From: Suttonella indologenes
GTDB taxonomy: Bacteria > Pseudomonadota > Gammaproteobacteria > Cardiobacteriales > Cardiobacteriaceae
Length of the DNA stretch: 64,000 bases
NCBI RefSeq assembly: GCF_900460215.1
Contig: NZ_UHIA01000004.1
Coordinates: 1,372,001 to 1,436,000 of the forward strand
Direction: 5' to 3'
Shown here: piece after piece, positions 1-8,078 of the stretch
Numbering within the stretch: the first letter of the stretch is position 1
How the letters are laid out: each line of letters starts with the position of its first letter
Program-made: the position numbers and the translations under genes
Notes under the pieces: generated by a model
Databases searched by the model: none
The model's input: the letters and a program-made list of their open reading frames with translations, nothing else
What the model was told of the DNA's origin: nothing

Positions 1-47
1 TCGCCGCCTAGCCAGGCGGCAATTTCTTGCGCTCGAATTTCCTGCAT
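1..47 (-). CDS. lpxD: Start of probable lpxD, cut by the window edge
   Basis: Only about 15 codons are visible, reading MQEIRAQEIAAWLGG from an ATG at 47 on the minus strand. It begins 9 bp after the skp stop codon and is preceded by an AAGGA-type ribosome binding site. In many proteobacteria the gene after bamA-skp is lpxD, UDP-3-O-acylglucosamine N-acyltransferase of lipid A synthesis. The identity here is inferred from gene order; the few residues would fit an LpxD N-terminus but do not prove it. Confidence 0.5.
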   Translation of the reverse strand, partial: MQEIRAQEIAAWLGG

Positions 48-56
48 ATTGTTTCC

Positions 57-692
57 TTAATCTTCATCGCCATGTTGGCGCGTACGCTTTAACAGCCGCT
101 CAATCACTTGCTGGGTCAAATCCGCCCTTTCACTGACATATAACACGCCGTTGTCGTTTAAAATCACATCAAAACCTTCCGCCTTTGCCAAACCGACGAT
201 TTCTTCCAAAACCATACTTTGCAATTTCGCCAATTCCTCATTGCGCCGCACATTGTAATCATCTTGAAACGCCGCCTGCTGGCGCGCCAATTCGCGCCGC
301 TTGACAATCAATTGCTGGGTCAGGGCTTCCGTATCCAGATTGCCGGCGCTTTGCTGATTTAATTGCTGCTCCAGCTTCGCCAGTTCGGACTGCAAATTGT
401 TCAAACTTTGCAACTGGCTGCGGAATTCTCTTTGCAAAATCTCGCGAATGCTACCCAATTGCGGAATCGTCGCCATAATGCGGCGGAAATTCACAAAGCC
501 GATCCGTATCTGCGCATCGCTTATCTCAGGCACAGACGCCGCATCGGCACTGGGCAATTGTGCGGCGATTTGTGTGGCGCTTGCCGCCAATTCCGCCGGA
601 CTAAGATCGAAAAAATCCGCCGCCGCTTCTTGTCCGATGCTTGGCAAAGCGGCGCCTATCGCGACGCAAAGAAGAGCAAAGCGCAGGCGCAT
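57..692 (-). CDS. skp: OmpH/Skp family periplasmic chaperone, long N-terminus
   Basis: This 211-residue protein has a signal peptide (about residues 1-20), then a linker rich in Ala, Ser and Asp. The Skp core begins near residue 62 (RIGFVNFRRIM) and continues into a long helical coiled-coil (about 85-165). Known Skp proteins hold unfolded outer membrane proteins in the periplasm and hand them to the Bam complex. Its start overlaps the bamA stop by one base (TAATG), which suggests translational coupling. The family is usually about 160-170 residues with the core starting right after the signal peptide, so the roughly 40-residue spacer is unusual. The family call is firm; the role of the spacer is unknown. 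Confidence 0.9.
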   Translation of the reverse strand: MRLRFALLCVAIGAALPSIGQEAAADFFDLSPAELAASATQIAAQLPSADAASVPEISDAQIRIGFVNFRRIMATIPQLGSIREILQREFRSQLQSLNNLQSELAKLEQQLNQQSAGNLDTEALTQQLIVKRRELARQQAAFQDDYNVRRNEELAKLQSMVLEEIVGLAKAEGFDVILNDNGVLYVSERADLTQQVIERLLKRTRQHGDED

Positions 693-2992
693 TAGAAAGT
701 GGTGCCGATCGTAAACTGGAAGGCTTCGGTATCATCGCCGGTCTTTTTATTCAGCGGCACGGCATAGCTCAAATTCAAAGGCCCGATCGGCGATATCCAC
801 TGCAAGAACAAACCGGTTGAATAGCGCATATCGGCGGTATCGAAATCGCTGACTTTATTCCAAACGCCGCCGGCATCGGCAAATGCCCCCACGCGCAGAT
901 TACGCTCGCGACCGCTGAAAGAGACCGGTAACATCAATTCCGCGCCGCCTGTCACGCGGAAATCGCCACCGGCATAATCATTATTTTTATAACGCGGGCC
1001 GACAGAGCCGTATTGATAGCCGCGCACACTGTTAATGCCGCCGGCATAGTAATGACGATAGAAAGGCAGACCGCCTTTAAGATCGCCATAGCTGTTGCCG
1101 TAGCTGACATTGCCGTGCAGAGAAAAGACTAATGAATCTTCGCTTTGTCCCGAGAAGAAGCTGCGGTGTTTAAAATCGCTGCGGTAATAAGTAGCATCGC
1201 TGCCCGGCACGACCAATTCCAAAGAAAGGGAATTCTGCGAACCGGTGGTCGGCATATAGGCATCGTCGGTGGTGTCGCGCAGCCAAGAACCGGTCAGCAC
1301 AAATTCATTAAAGGTTTTGCCGTTATCTTTCAGGAAATCATTAATTTCAGAAGCGACATTTGCGCCCGTATGAATTTTAACCTGACGATAGCCGCCGCCA
1401 AGGAAAACACTTTGGTATTCGGAAATCGGATAACCGAAATTGAGCATCAAAGCCAAATTGTCCGAGGTCCAATCGGATAAATCTTCCTCGTCATAATCAT
1501 ATTCGTCGTAATTAAAGCTAAAGCGCGCGCTGATGCCATCGTCGGTGAAATAGGGATTGGTAACACTCAAACCGTAAGACTGCACATAAGAGCCTTTGCC
1601 AAAATTGATATTAAAGCGGTTGCCCGTGCCGAGGAAATTGTCATCGGCGTATTCCAAGCTGAACAAAGCGCCGCTGGACTGACCGTAGCCGATGCCGCCT
1701 TGGATATAGCTGGTGCTGCGCTCCGCCACGGTATAAACCACATCCACCTGATCGGGATGCCCCGGCACCGGACGCAAGGCTTTTTCAATTTTTTCAATCT
1801 GCGGCAGGCGGCGAATACGCTGCTCGGAACGCTCGAGATCCGAGGCGGAATACGGCGCCATTTCCTGCTGGCGCAATTCGCGGCGCAGCACGCTGTCATA
1901 AGATTTGGCATTGCCGGTAAACTCGATTCGCCGTACCGTCACGCGCGGCCCCGACTGGATGACGAAATTCAAAGCGACTTCGCGCTTCAAGCGATCCACA
2001 TCGGGCACAATCCGCACATCCGCCTTACCGAAACCCTCGTCAGCCAAGCGGTTGCGAATCGCCTCCGTACTGGCTTTAATCGCGCTGTGGTTGAAAAATT
2101 GTTCTTTCTGCACCTGAATCAAGGACAGCAATTCGCTCTCCGGCACAATCAAATCGCCGCTGACGCGGTAGTCTTTGATGGTGTAGGTCTCGCCTTCATC
2201 GACATTGACCGTTAAAAACATCCGCGTTTTGTCTTCAGACAAAGCCGTCTGCACGGAAGTGATGGCAAAATCCATAAAGCCGCGGTCTTTGTAGAAATTC
2301 TCCAAACGCTCGTAATCCGCCTGCATGCGCTCATTATTGATTTGATCGTTTTTCGACATGAAAGACAGCCAGCCGGTAGTGGAGGTGTCGAATAATTTTG
2401 CCAACTGCTCGTCGGAATAAATGCGGTTACCGACAAAATCAATCGATTTGTATTGCGCCGTGCGCCCCTCGTCAATCGTAAATACTACCTCGACCCGACC
2501 GCGCGGCAAGGTATTGACCTGCGCATCAATGTTTACTTGGAATTTCGACTGCGCATGATATTGTCCGTACAGCTGATTTTGCATCTCTTGCAGCATCGCC
2601 GGATTAAAAGGCTGCCCCTCGGCAAAGCCCGCTTTGGCAAAAGCCTGCTTGACATTGCTGCTGCTCAAACTGCTGTTGCCCTTCAATTCGATACTGGAAA
2701 TGATGGGAAACTCTTCCACCTGCACGACCAAGGTATTGCCGTCGCGCGCCAAATTGATGCGCGAAAACAGATTGATGGCATATAAATCCGTGACCGCCTG
2801 CGCGCTATTATCCGTATCGAACTGCTGCCCTATCTGCACCGGCAAATAGCTGAATACCGTGCCGGGCGCCACGCGCTGCAAACCTTCGACACGAATGTCT
2901 TGCACCACAAAAGACTCTGCAAAAGCACTACTTTGCGCAGCTGCCGCCACCGCTAAAGCTAAAAATTGAGGACGAAACAGATTCATAAGCAT
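692..2992 (-). CDS. bamA: Outer membrane protein assembly factor BamA
   Basis: A 766-residue Omp85 protein, the central insertase of the Bam complex that folds beta-barrel proteins into the outer membrane. A signal peptide (about 1-25, ending AFA) is followed by five POTRA repeats (about 26-430), with the first opening on the typical IRVEGLQRV pattern. A 16-stranded barrel follows and ends in the aromatic C-terminal signature FTIGTTF. The loop-6 motif VRGYQYG is present. Length matches the family (about 760-810). It is the first gene of a bamA-skp-lpxD run and is divergent from aat. Confidence 0.97.
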   Translation of the reverse strand: MLMNLFRPQFLALAVAAAAQSSAFAESFVVQDIRVEGLQRVAPGTVFSYLPVQIGQQFDTDNSAQAVTDLYAINLFSRINLARDGNTLVVQVEEFPIISSIELKGNSSLSSSNVKQAFAKAGFAEGQPFNPAMLQEMQNQLYGQYHAQSKFQVNIDAQVNTLPRGRVEVVFTIDEGRTAQYKSIDFVGNRIYSDEQLAKLFDTSTTGWLSFMSKNDQINNERMQADYERLENFYKDRGFMDFAITSVQTALSEDKTRMFLTVNVDEGETYTIKDYRVSGDLIVPESELLSLIQVQKEQFFNHSAIKASTEAIRNRLADEGFGKADVRIVPDVDRLKREVALNFVIQSGPRVTVRRIEFTGNAKSYDSVLRRELRQQEMAPYSASDLERSEQRIRRLPQIEKIEKALRPVPGHPDQVDVVYTVAERSTSYIQGGIGYGQSSGALFSLEYADDNFLGTGNRFNINFGKGSYVQSYGLSVTNPYFTDDGISARFSFNYDEYDYDEEDLSDWTSDNLALMLNFGYPISEYQSVFLGGGYRQVKIHTGANVASEINDFLKDNGKTFNEFVLTGSWLRDTTDDAYMPTTGSQNSLSLELVVPGSDATYYRSDFKHRSFFSGQSEDSLVFSLHGNVSYGNSYGDLKGGLPFYRHYYAGGINSVRGYQYGSVGPRYKNNDYAGGDFRVTGGAELMLPVSFSGRERNLRVGAFADAGGVWNKVSDFDTADMRYSTGLFLQWISPIGPLNLSYAVPLNKKTGDDTEAFQFTIGTTF

Positions 2993-3131
2993 GATATTCC
3001 GAGAAAACGAAAACGCGCATCATACCAAAGGCAAAAGCATTCTGCTATCGCTTGCCGCATCTGCCCGCCCGCCGACTGACAAAAAGCGCGAAATTGCGCT
3101 ATCCTGCCGCCAAATTCCTAGCAAGACAGCC

Positions 3132-3803
3132 ATGAAGACACATCACACTTTCTCATTTCCGCCGGTCGAACGCGCCGACAGACGCGGCCTGCTCGCCATC
3201 GGCGGTAAGTTATCGCCCGCCCAAGTCTGGCTGGCGCATCAAAGCGGCGTGTTTCCTTGGTATGGGGCGGACAGCCCGATACTGTGGTGGGCACCCAATC
3301 CGCGCGGCGTCATTTTCTGCCAAGACCTGCACATCAGCCGCTCATTAGACAAAGCCATGCGCCGCATGCCCTATCAAATCGGCTTTGACCGCGCTTTCGC
3401 GCACACCATGGATTACTGCGCTAAAGTGCACGGCGAAAGCTGGATTGACGAGCAGATGCGCAGCTGCTACATCGCCCTGCACGAGCAGGGACTGGCGCAT
3501 AGCTGCGAACTTTGGCATGAAGACACATTGCTCGGCGGATTGTACGGCGTCTGCCTTGACCGCGTATTCTGCGGCGAATCGATGTTCAGCCTTGTGCCCA
3601 ATGCCAGCAAAATCGTTCTCGCCCGACTCTGCGCTTTTTTTGCCGCGCAGGGCATCGAAGTCTTGGATACGCAATTCCTGACCCCGCACCTGCAATCGAT
3701 GGGCGGCGTGGAAATCCCCCGCCAAGAATATATGCGCTATTTAGGCGGCAATCCCGAGCGCCTGCGCGGCGATTGGGCTAATTTATACATTTTAGCGCAG
3801 TAA
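3132..3803 (+). CDS. aat: Leucyl/phenylalanyl-tRNA-protein transferase
   Basis: A 223-residue cytoplasmic enzyme that attaches Leu or Phe from aminoacyl-tRNA to proteins with N-terminal Arg or Lys, marking them for ClpS/ClpAP under the N-end rule. Family signatures visible include FPPVERAD near the N-terminus, GVFPWYG, LWWAPNPRG, ESWIDEQM, GGLYGV and GESMFS. The frame stays open upstream to 2991, but the ATG at 3132 gives the usual start position and length (E. coli Aat is 234 residues). The upstream part would overlap the bamA promoter region and has no family similarity. Confidence 0.95.
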   Translation: MKTHHTFSFPPVERADRRGLLAIGGKLSPAQVWLAHQSGVFPWYGADSPILWWAPNPRGVIFCQDLHISRSLDKAMRRMPYQIGFDRAFAHTMDYCAKVHGESWIDEQMRSCYIALHEQGLAHSCELWHEDTLLGGLYGVCLDRVFCGESMFSLVPNASKIVLARLCAFFAAQGIEVLDTQFLTPHLQSMGGVEIPRQEYMRYLGGNPERLRGDWANLYILAQ

Positions 3804-3886
3804 AGAAAATGTAATTGACTGTCAAAATCAGCAAAAAAATTTTTTATATAATATCCTGAATTCATAATTCAGATTATGATTCCTAA

Positions 3887-3917
3887 TTTGCACTTGAATT
3901 TACAATCCAAGTGCAAA
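3887..3917. repeat. Perfect 10-bp inverted repeat at the left IS30 end
   Basis: TTTGCACTTG at 3887-3896 and its exact complement CAAGTGCAAA at 3908-3917 surround an 11-base loop. The right half matches the complement of the sequence at 4818-4841, so this is best read as the left terminal inverted repeat of the IS30-family remnant, with extra internal symmetry. Confidence 0.6.
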
Positions 3918-3991
3918 AAAAGAAGCATTCATAATAGAGTATCATTTTGTTCCCCAACAAAATCGGAAAAAGTGCAAAGCGATACCCAAAT

Positions 3992-4084
3992 TATAGTCTC
4001 TTAACTTCAAAATGAGATTATTCTAAGCGCTTCTCCTGACAAAATGTGTATCTCTAAGTCTCATTTTGAAGTTAAGGTACTATA
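3992..4084. mobile_element. 93-bp palindromic MITE-like element, TATAGT ends
   Basis: The ends form a 26-bp inverted repeat with two mismatches. TATAGTCTCTTAACTTCAAA starts the left copy (3992-4017) and the complement of TATAGTACCTTAACTTCAAA starts the right copy (4059-4084). An 18-bp core (4000-4017 and 4059-4076) is perfect. There is no coding capacity. It sits inside the IS30 remnant, directly before the surviving transposase reading frame. The TATAGT termini are shared with two other elements here, at 34310 and 47753. Confidence 0.6.
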
Positions 4085-4800
4085 AAACGGGCGGAATACC
4101 GTCATTTGGTGCAAAGTAAGGTGTTGGACGGCAAGTGGTCGCCCGAACAGCTCAGTAAGTGCTTGGAGTTTGAAAAATCTGATTTATCAATCAGTTTCAA
4201 TACGATTTACCGCGCGATTCATCAAGGATGGCTAGATATCGGCGAAGGCAAAGCAAGCCGAAAATTACGCCATAAAGGCAGAACAAGACGGAGAAAAATC
4301 ATCTTGAAAAGCGTGGAAAAATCACGATTTCGCATACATTGGAGGAACGCCCGATTTCAGCGAAAAACCGCAGCCGTTTCGGACATTGAGAAGCGGATAC
4401 GGTATTGGGTGTCGCAGGCGGTGCCTGTTTGCTTACTTTGACGGAACGCAAAAGCCGTTTTGAGTTGGTGAAAAAGATTGCAGGCAAAAAAGCATTACTG
4501 GTTAAAGAGGCGATGACAACCTTGCTTAAGCCGCACAAATTACGGTCAATTACGCCGGACAGAGGCAAGGAATTTGCCAAACATAGTTTAGTTACACAAA
4601 CATTAGGCGCAGCCTTTTATTTCCCCGAGCCGCATCAGCCGTGGCAAAGGGGGACAAATGAAAATACAAACGGGTTGCTCAAGGAGTTTTTCCCCAAGCA
4701 ACAGGATATAAACCGTTGGAGCGATGATTATATTCAATCGGTCGTCGACAAATTAATTCTACGACCGAGAAAGTGTTTAGGCTGGAAAACACCTTATTAA
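4085..4800 (+). pseudogene. IS30-family transposase, broken
   Basis: The first visible segment reads RAEYRHLVQSKV and DGKWSPEQLSK, the region after the DNA-binding domain in IS30 transposases. A one-base loss in an A run near 4294-4298 shifts the frame. In the second frame, a motif that should read FGHWEADT has TGA in place of the Trp codon (4383-4385). The C-terminal part (about 4405-4800) keeps ITPDRGKEF and the final Glu region QPWQRGTNENTNG of the DDE catalytic core. With no N-terminal DNA-binding part, one frameshift and one nonsense codon it cannot be functional. Confidence 0.85.
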
Positions 4801-5037
4801 GTTTACTTTAAAAAAGTATTGCACTTGGTTTGACAATTCAAGGCGTTAGAAAAATTGCTGTTTTTGGTATTTTTTGACATCTCAATCTCCCAAAAAAGCA
4901 TTGAAAGATTGAGATAAAGAAATTACGCTAGTGTTGCGTGTTCATTTTTAAGCCTTATTTAAATTTGTCGAGTACTTTTACATAAATAAGCAAAGTCATA
5001 TATCAAAATACCATGTTTGTCATCTTAAATTTGTATT

Positions 5038-5049
5038 TTCAGGCTGCCT
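5038..5049 (-). other. Kingella-type DNA uptake sequence
   Basis: Exact AGGCAGCCTGAA on the minus strand, the dialect described as AG-kingDUS in Neisseriaceae, where such words promote species-specific DNA uptake. It lies just downstream of valS. Confidence 0.7.
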
Positions 5050-5050
5050 A

Positions 5051-5095
5051 CAATCTGTTCTCTCCTATATTGGAAAACAGAGAGAGAACAGATTG
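5051..5095 (-). terminator. Hairpin downstream of valS
   Basis: CAATCTGTTCTCTC (5051-5064) is perfectly complementary to GAGAGAACAGATTG (5082-5095) around a 17-base loop. It lies about 60 bases after the valS stop, between two uptake words. Paired uptake words and hairpins often serve as terminators in Neisseriaceae, but there is no long T run. Confidence 0.5.
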
Positions 5096-5124
5096 GTGGT
5101 TATTTCAGAAAATTGTTGTTTACT

Positions 5125-5136
5125 TTCAGGCTGCCT
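5125..5136 (-). other. Kingella-type DNA uptake sequence
   Basis: Exact AGGCAGCCTGAA on the minus strand, within the near-palindrome TTCAGGCTGCCTGAA (5125-5139), so the plus strand also reads AGGCTGCCTGAA, the Simonsiella dialect. It starts 18 bases beyond the valS stop. Confidence 0.75.
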
Positions 5137-5154
5137 GAATTCTTGATTTGCAGA

Positions 5155-7995
5155 TTACTTCAACTTATCCAACGCCACCTGAATCTTCGCCATTTTCTCT
5201 TGCAAATCAGCCAATTCCGCTTTGTCTTTTTCCACCAAATGCGCGGGGGCTTTGTCCACATAGCCTGCTTTGGACAATTTCGCATTCAGTTTGTCCAACG
5301 CTTTTTGCAATTTCTCGGCTTCCTTGTTCAGACGCGCGGTTTCGGCGGCTTTGTCCACTTCCACTTTCAACATCAAACGCGCACCATTGCACACAGCAAC
5401 GGGCGAATCTTCACTTTCAGGCAGCGTGGCAACTTGCGTGGCTTCGGTTAAACGCGCCATCATCGGCAGATATTTCAAATAATCCGCCACGTCATCGTTA
5501 GTTTCAATGAACAGGGGGGCTTTCACGCTGGGTTGAATGCCCATTTCGCCGCGCAAATTGCGTACCGCGCCAATCAATTCTTGCAAGTCCGCCATTTTTG
5601 CCATGGCGTTAGCATCAATGAATTCGGGATTGGCAACGGGGAAACGCGCCAACATGATGCTGTCTGCGGTTTTGGCATCGCACATCGGAGCAATCACTTG
5701 CCAGAGTTCTTCGGTGATAAAGGGGATAATCGGGTGCAACAGGCGCAGGCTGGCTTCCAATACGCGCAATAAGGTGTGGCGGGTAGCGCGTTGGCGGCTT
5801 TCGCAGTCTGTTTGCAGTTGCACTTTGGCGAGTTCCACATACCAGTCGCAATAGTCGTTCCACACAAAGCTGTACAATAATTCCGCCGCCAAATCAAAAC
5901 GATAGCTTTCGTAGGCTTGGGTAACTTCGGCTTCCACTTGGTTCAATCGCCCGATAATCCATTGGTCGGAAAATGAGTAGACGCGTGGCTCGGTGGCGGT
6001 TGCACCGTAGCCACAGTCTTTTTCTTCGGTGTTCATCAACACGAAATTGGTGGCGTTCCAAATTTTGTTGCAGAAATTGCGATAGCCTTCGGCGCGTTTG
6101 AAGTCAAAATTCACGCTGCGCCCCAAGCTGGCGTAGCTTGCCATTGTGAAACGCAAGGCGTCCGCGCCCATGGCGGGAATGCCTTGTGGGAAGAGTTTTT
6201 TGGTGGCTTCTTTGATTTGTGGCACGGTTTCGGGTTTACGCAAACCAGTTGTGCGTTTAACTAACAAATTATCCAAATCAATGCCGTCAATCAAATCCAC
6301 AGGGTCAATGACGTTGCCTTCGGATTTGGACATTTTTTTGCCTTCGTGGTCGCGCACGATGCCGTGAATGTAGACATCGCGGAACGGCACTTTGCCGACA
6401 ATGTGCGTGGTCATCATAATCATACGTGCCACCCAGAAGAAGATGATTTCATAGCCCGTTACCAACACGCTGGACGGCAAAAAGGCGTTCATGGCTTCGG
6501 TGTCGGGTTCGCCGTCTTGCCAGCCCAATGTGCTAAATGGCACAAGTGCAGACGAAAACCATGTGTCCAACACGTCTTCTTCGCGTGTGAGTTTCAGGCT
6601 GCCTGCCTGTTTTTGCGCGGCTTCTTCATTGTTCGCAACATAAATGCGACCATTTTCATCATACCACGCGGGAATTTGGTGTCCCCACCACAGTTGGCGC
6701 GAAATGCACCAATCTTGCAGATTGTTCATCCATTGGTTGTAGGTGTTAATCCAATTTTCGGGAATAAATTTCACTTGTCCGCTATCGGTGGCAAATTTGG
6801 CTTTTTCTGCCAAACTCATGCCTTTGAATTCGCTGTCGGGTTCGCCACCATTGGGTTTGGCAGACATGGCAACAAACCATTGATTGGTCAGCATGGGTTC
6901 AATCACGCTGCCTGTGCGGTCGCCTTTGGGGGTCATTAATTTATGCGGTTCAACTTTAACCAAGAATCCTTGTTCTTGTAAGTCTGCAACCATTTGCTGG
7001 CGTGCCACAAAGCGGTCTAAACCTGCGTATTTTCCAGGTAATTTGATGCCTTCTAAAACATCATTGCGGAAAGCATAAACTTCTGCCGTTTCCAAAATTT
7101 TTGCATCTAAACTCAATACATTAATCAAAACGGTATCATGGCGTTTGCCGACTTCGTAGTCGTTGAAATCGTGAGCAGGCGTGATTTTGACGCAGCCTGT
7201 ACCAAATTCGCTGTCCACATAGTCATCGGCAATCACGGGAATTTGACGACCTGTGAGCGGCAAAATCAATGATTTGCCAATCAAATGGGCGTAACGTTCG
7301 TCTTTGGGATTGACGGCCACTGCCACATCGCCCAGCAAAGTTTCAGGGCGCGTGGTCGCCACAATCACGCTTTCAGACGGATTGTCGGCAATCGGATAAC
7401 GAATGTGCCACATAGAACCGTCGGTTTCCACGTTTTCCACTTCCAAATCGGAAACGGCTGTGCCCAAAACAGGATCCCAGTTCACCAAACGTTTGCCGCG
7501 ATAAATTAAGCCTTGATTGTACAATTTCACAAAAACTTGGGTAACGATTTCGGCGCGCGGCGCGTCCATCGTAAAGTATTCGCGCGACCAGTCGGCGGAA
7601 CAACCCACGCGGCGCATTTGTTGGGTGATGGTGCTGCCTGATTGTTCTTTCCATTGCCACACTTTTTCTAAAAACTGTTCACGCCCTAATTGATGGCGTG
7701 ATATGTTTTGTTCTGCCAATTGGCGTTCCACCACAATTTGCGTGGCGATGCCTGCGTGGTCGGTACCCGGGATCCATGCGGTATTGCAGCCTTTCATGCG
7801 GTAATAGCGGCTTAAGCCGTCCATGATGGTTTGATTGAAGGCATGCCCCATGTGCAGCGTGCCTGTTACGTTGGGCGGCGGCAGTTGAATGCTGAAAGTG
7901 TCTTTTTTGCTAAAATCGGCGGCGAAATAGCCGCCTTTTTCCCAATGTTGATACCATTTGCTTTCGACTGCGGAAGGAAGATATTTATTCGCCAT
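5155..7995 (-). CDS. valS: Valyl-tRNA synthetase, probably acquired
   Basis: A 946-residue class I aminoacyl-tRNA synthetase that charges tRNA-Val in the cytoplasm. The HIGH motif is HMGH (48-51) after PPPNVTGTL, and the KMSKS motif is present in GKKMSKSEGN (about residue 555). An editing domain lies between them, then the anticodon-binding domain, and a C-terminal coiled-coil arm (about 880-946). Length matches the family. The gene and its 3' flank carry three exact Kingella-type uptake words, absent from the neighbouring host-like genes, which points to transfer from a Kingella-like donor. Whether a second, native valS exists elsewhere cannot be seen. Confidence 0.97.
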   Translation of the reverse strand: MANKYLPSAVESKWYQHWEKGGYFAADFSKKDTFSIQLPPPNVTGTLHMGHAFNQTIMDGLSRYYRMKGCNTAWIPGTDHAGIATQIVVERQLAEQNISRHQLGREQFLEKVWQWKEQSGSTITQQMRRVGCSADWSREYFTMDAPRAEIVTQVFVKLYNQGLIYRGKRLVNWDPVLGTAVSDLEVENVETDGSMWHIRYPIADNPSESVIVATTRPETLLGDVAVAVNPKDERYAHLIGKSLILPLTGRQIPVIADDYVDSEFGTGCVKITPAHDFNDYEVGKRHDTVLINVLSLDAKILETAEVYAFRNDVLEGIKLPGKYAGLDRFVARQQMVADLQEQGFLVKVEPHKLMTPKGDRTGSVIEPMLTNQWFVAMSAKPNGGEPDSEFKGMSLAEKAKFATDSGQVKFIPENWINTYNQWMNNLQDWCISRQLWWGHQIPAWYDENGRIYVANNEEAAQKQAGSLKLTREEDVLDTWFSSALVPFSTLGWQDGEPDTEAMNAFLPSSVLVTGYEIIFFWVARMIMMTTHIVGKVPFRDVYIHGIVRDHEGKKMSKSEGNVIDPVDLIDGIDLDNLLVKRTTGLRKPETVPQIKEATKKLFPQGIPAMGADALRFTMASYASLGRSVNFDFKRAEGYRNFCNKIWNATNFVLMNTEEKDCGYGATATEPRVYSFSDQWIIGRLNQVEAEVTQAYESYRFDLAAELLYSFVWNDYCDWYVELAKVQLQTDCESRQRATRHTLLRVLEASLRLLHPIIPFITEELWQVIAPMCDAKTADSIMLARFPVANPEFIDANAMAKMADLQELIGAVRNLRGEMGIQPSVKAPLFIETNDDVADYLKYLPMMARLTEATQVATLPESEDSPVAVCNGARLMLKVEVDKAAETARLNKEAEKLQKALDKLNAKLSKAGYVDKAPAHLVEKDKAELADLQEKMAKIQVALDKLK
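6593..6604 (-). other. Kingella-type DNA uptake sequence inside valS
   Basis: Exact AGGCAGCCTGAA on the coding strand of valS. Its presence within the reading frame shows that the gene itself, not only its flank, comes from a genome enriched in this word. Confidence 0.7.
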
Positions 7996-8078
7996 AATGT
8001 GTCCAAAAAGTATGAAAAGACGCGGATTATAGCAGGATTGGACTTACCTCGCGCGCCGCAAAAGGGCGGCGGAGGCTT

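Larger units (their letters stand above)
3894..4841 (+). mobile_element. Degraded IS30-family insertion sequence
   Basis: Imperfect terminal inverted repeats about 25 bp long lie at 3894-3918 and 4817-4841 (left TTGAATTTACAATCCAAGTG against the complement of right TTGAATTGTCAAACCAAGTG). Between them is a dead IS30-type transposase on the plus strand. The whole element is about 950 bp, a little short for the family. The part that should encode the N-terminal helix-turn-helix is missing and a 93-bp palindromic element sits there. I saw no clear target duplication. Confidence 0.7.
4842..5154. other. Intergenic, AT-rich, with two uptake words and a valS-side hairpin
   Basis: No gene is visible in this 313-base stretch. 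It is clearly AT-rich. It holds two copies of the 12-mer AGGCAGCCTGAA on the minus strand (5038-5049 and 5125-5136) and a long hairpin between them (5051-5095). It probably forms the 3' flank of the imported valS segment. Confidence 0.7.

Noticed and set aside
1145..2785. Long antisense open frames over bamA
   Set aside because: They are shadows of a clear, conserved gene; they have no start signals and no family features.
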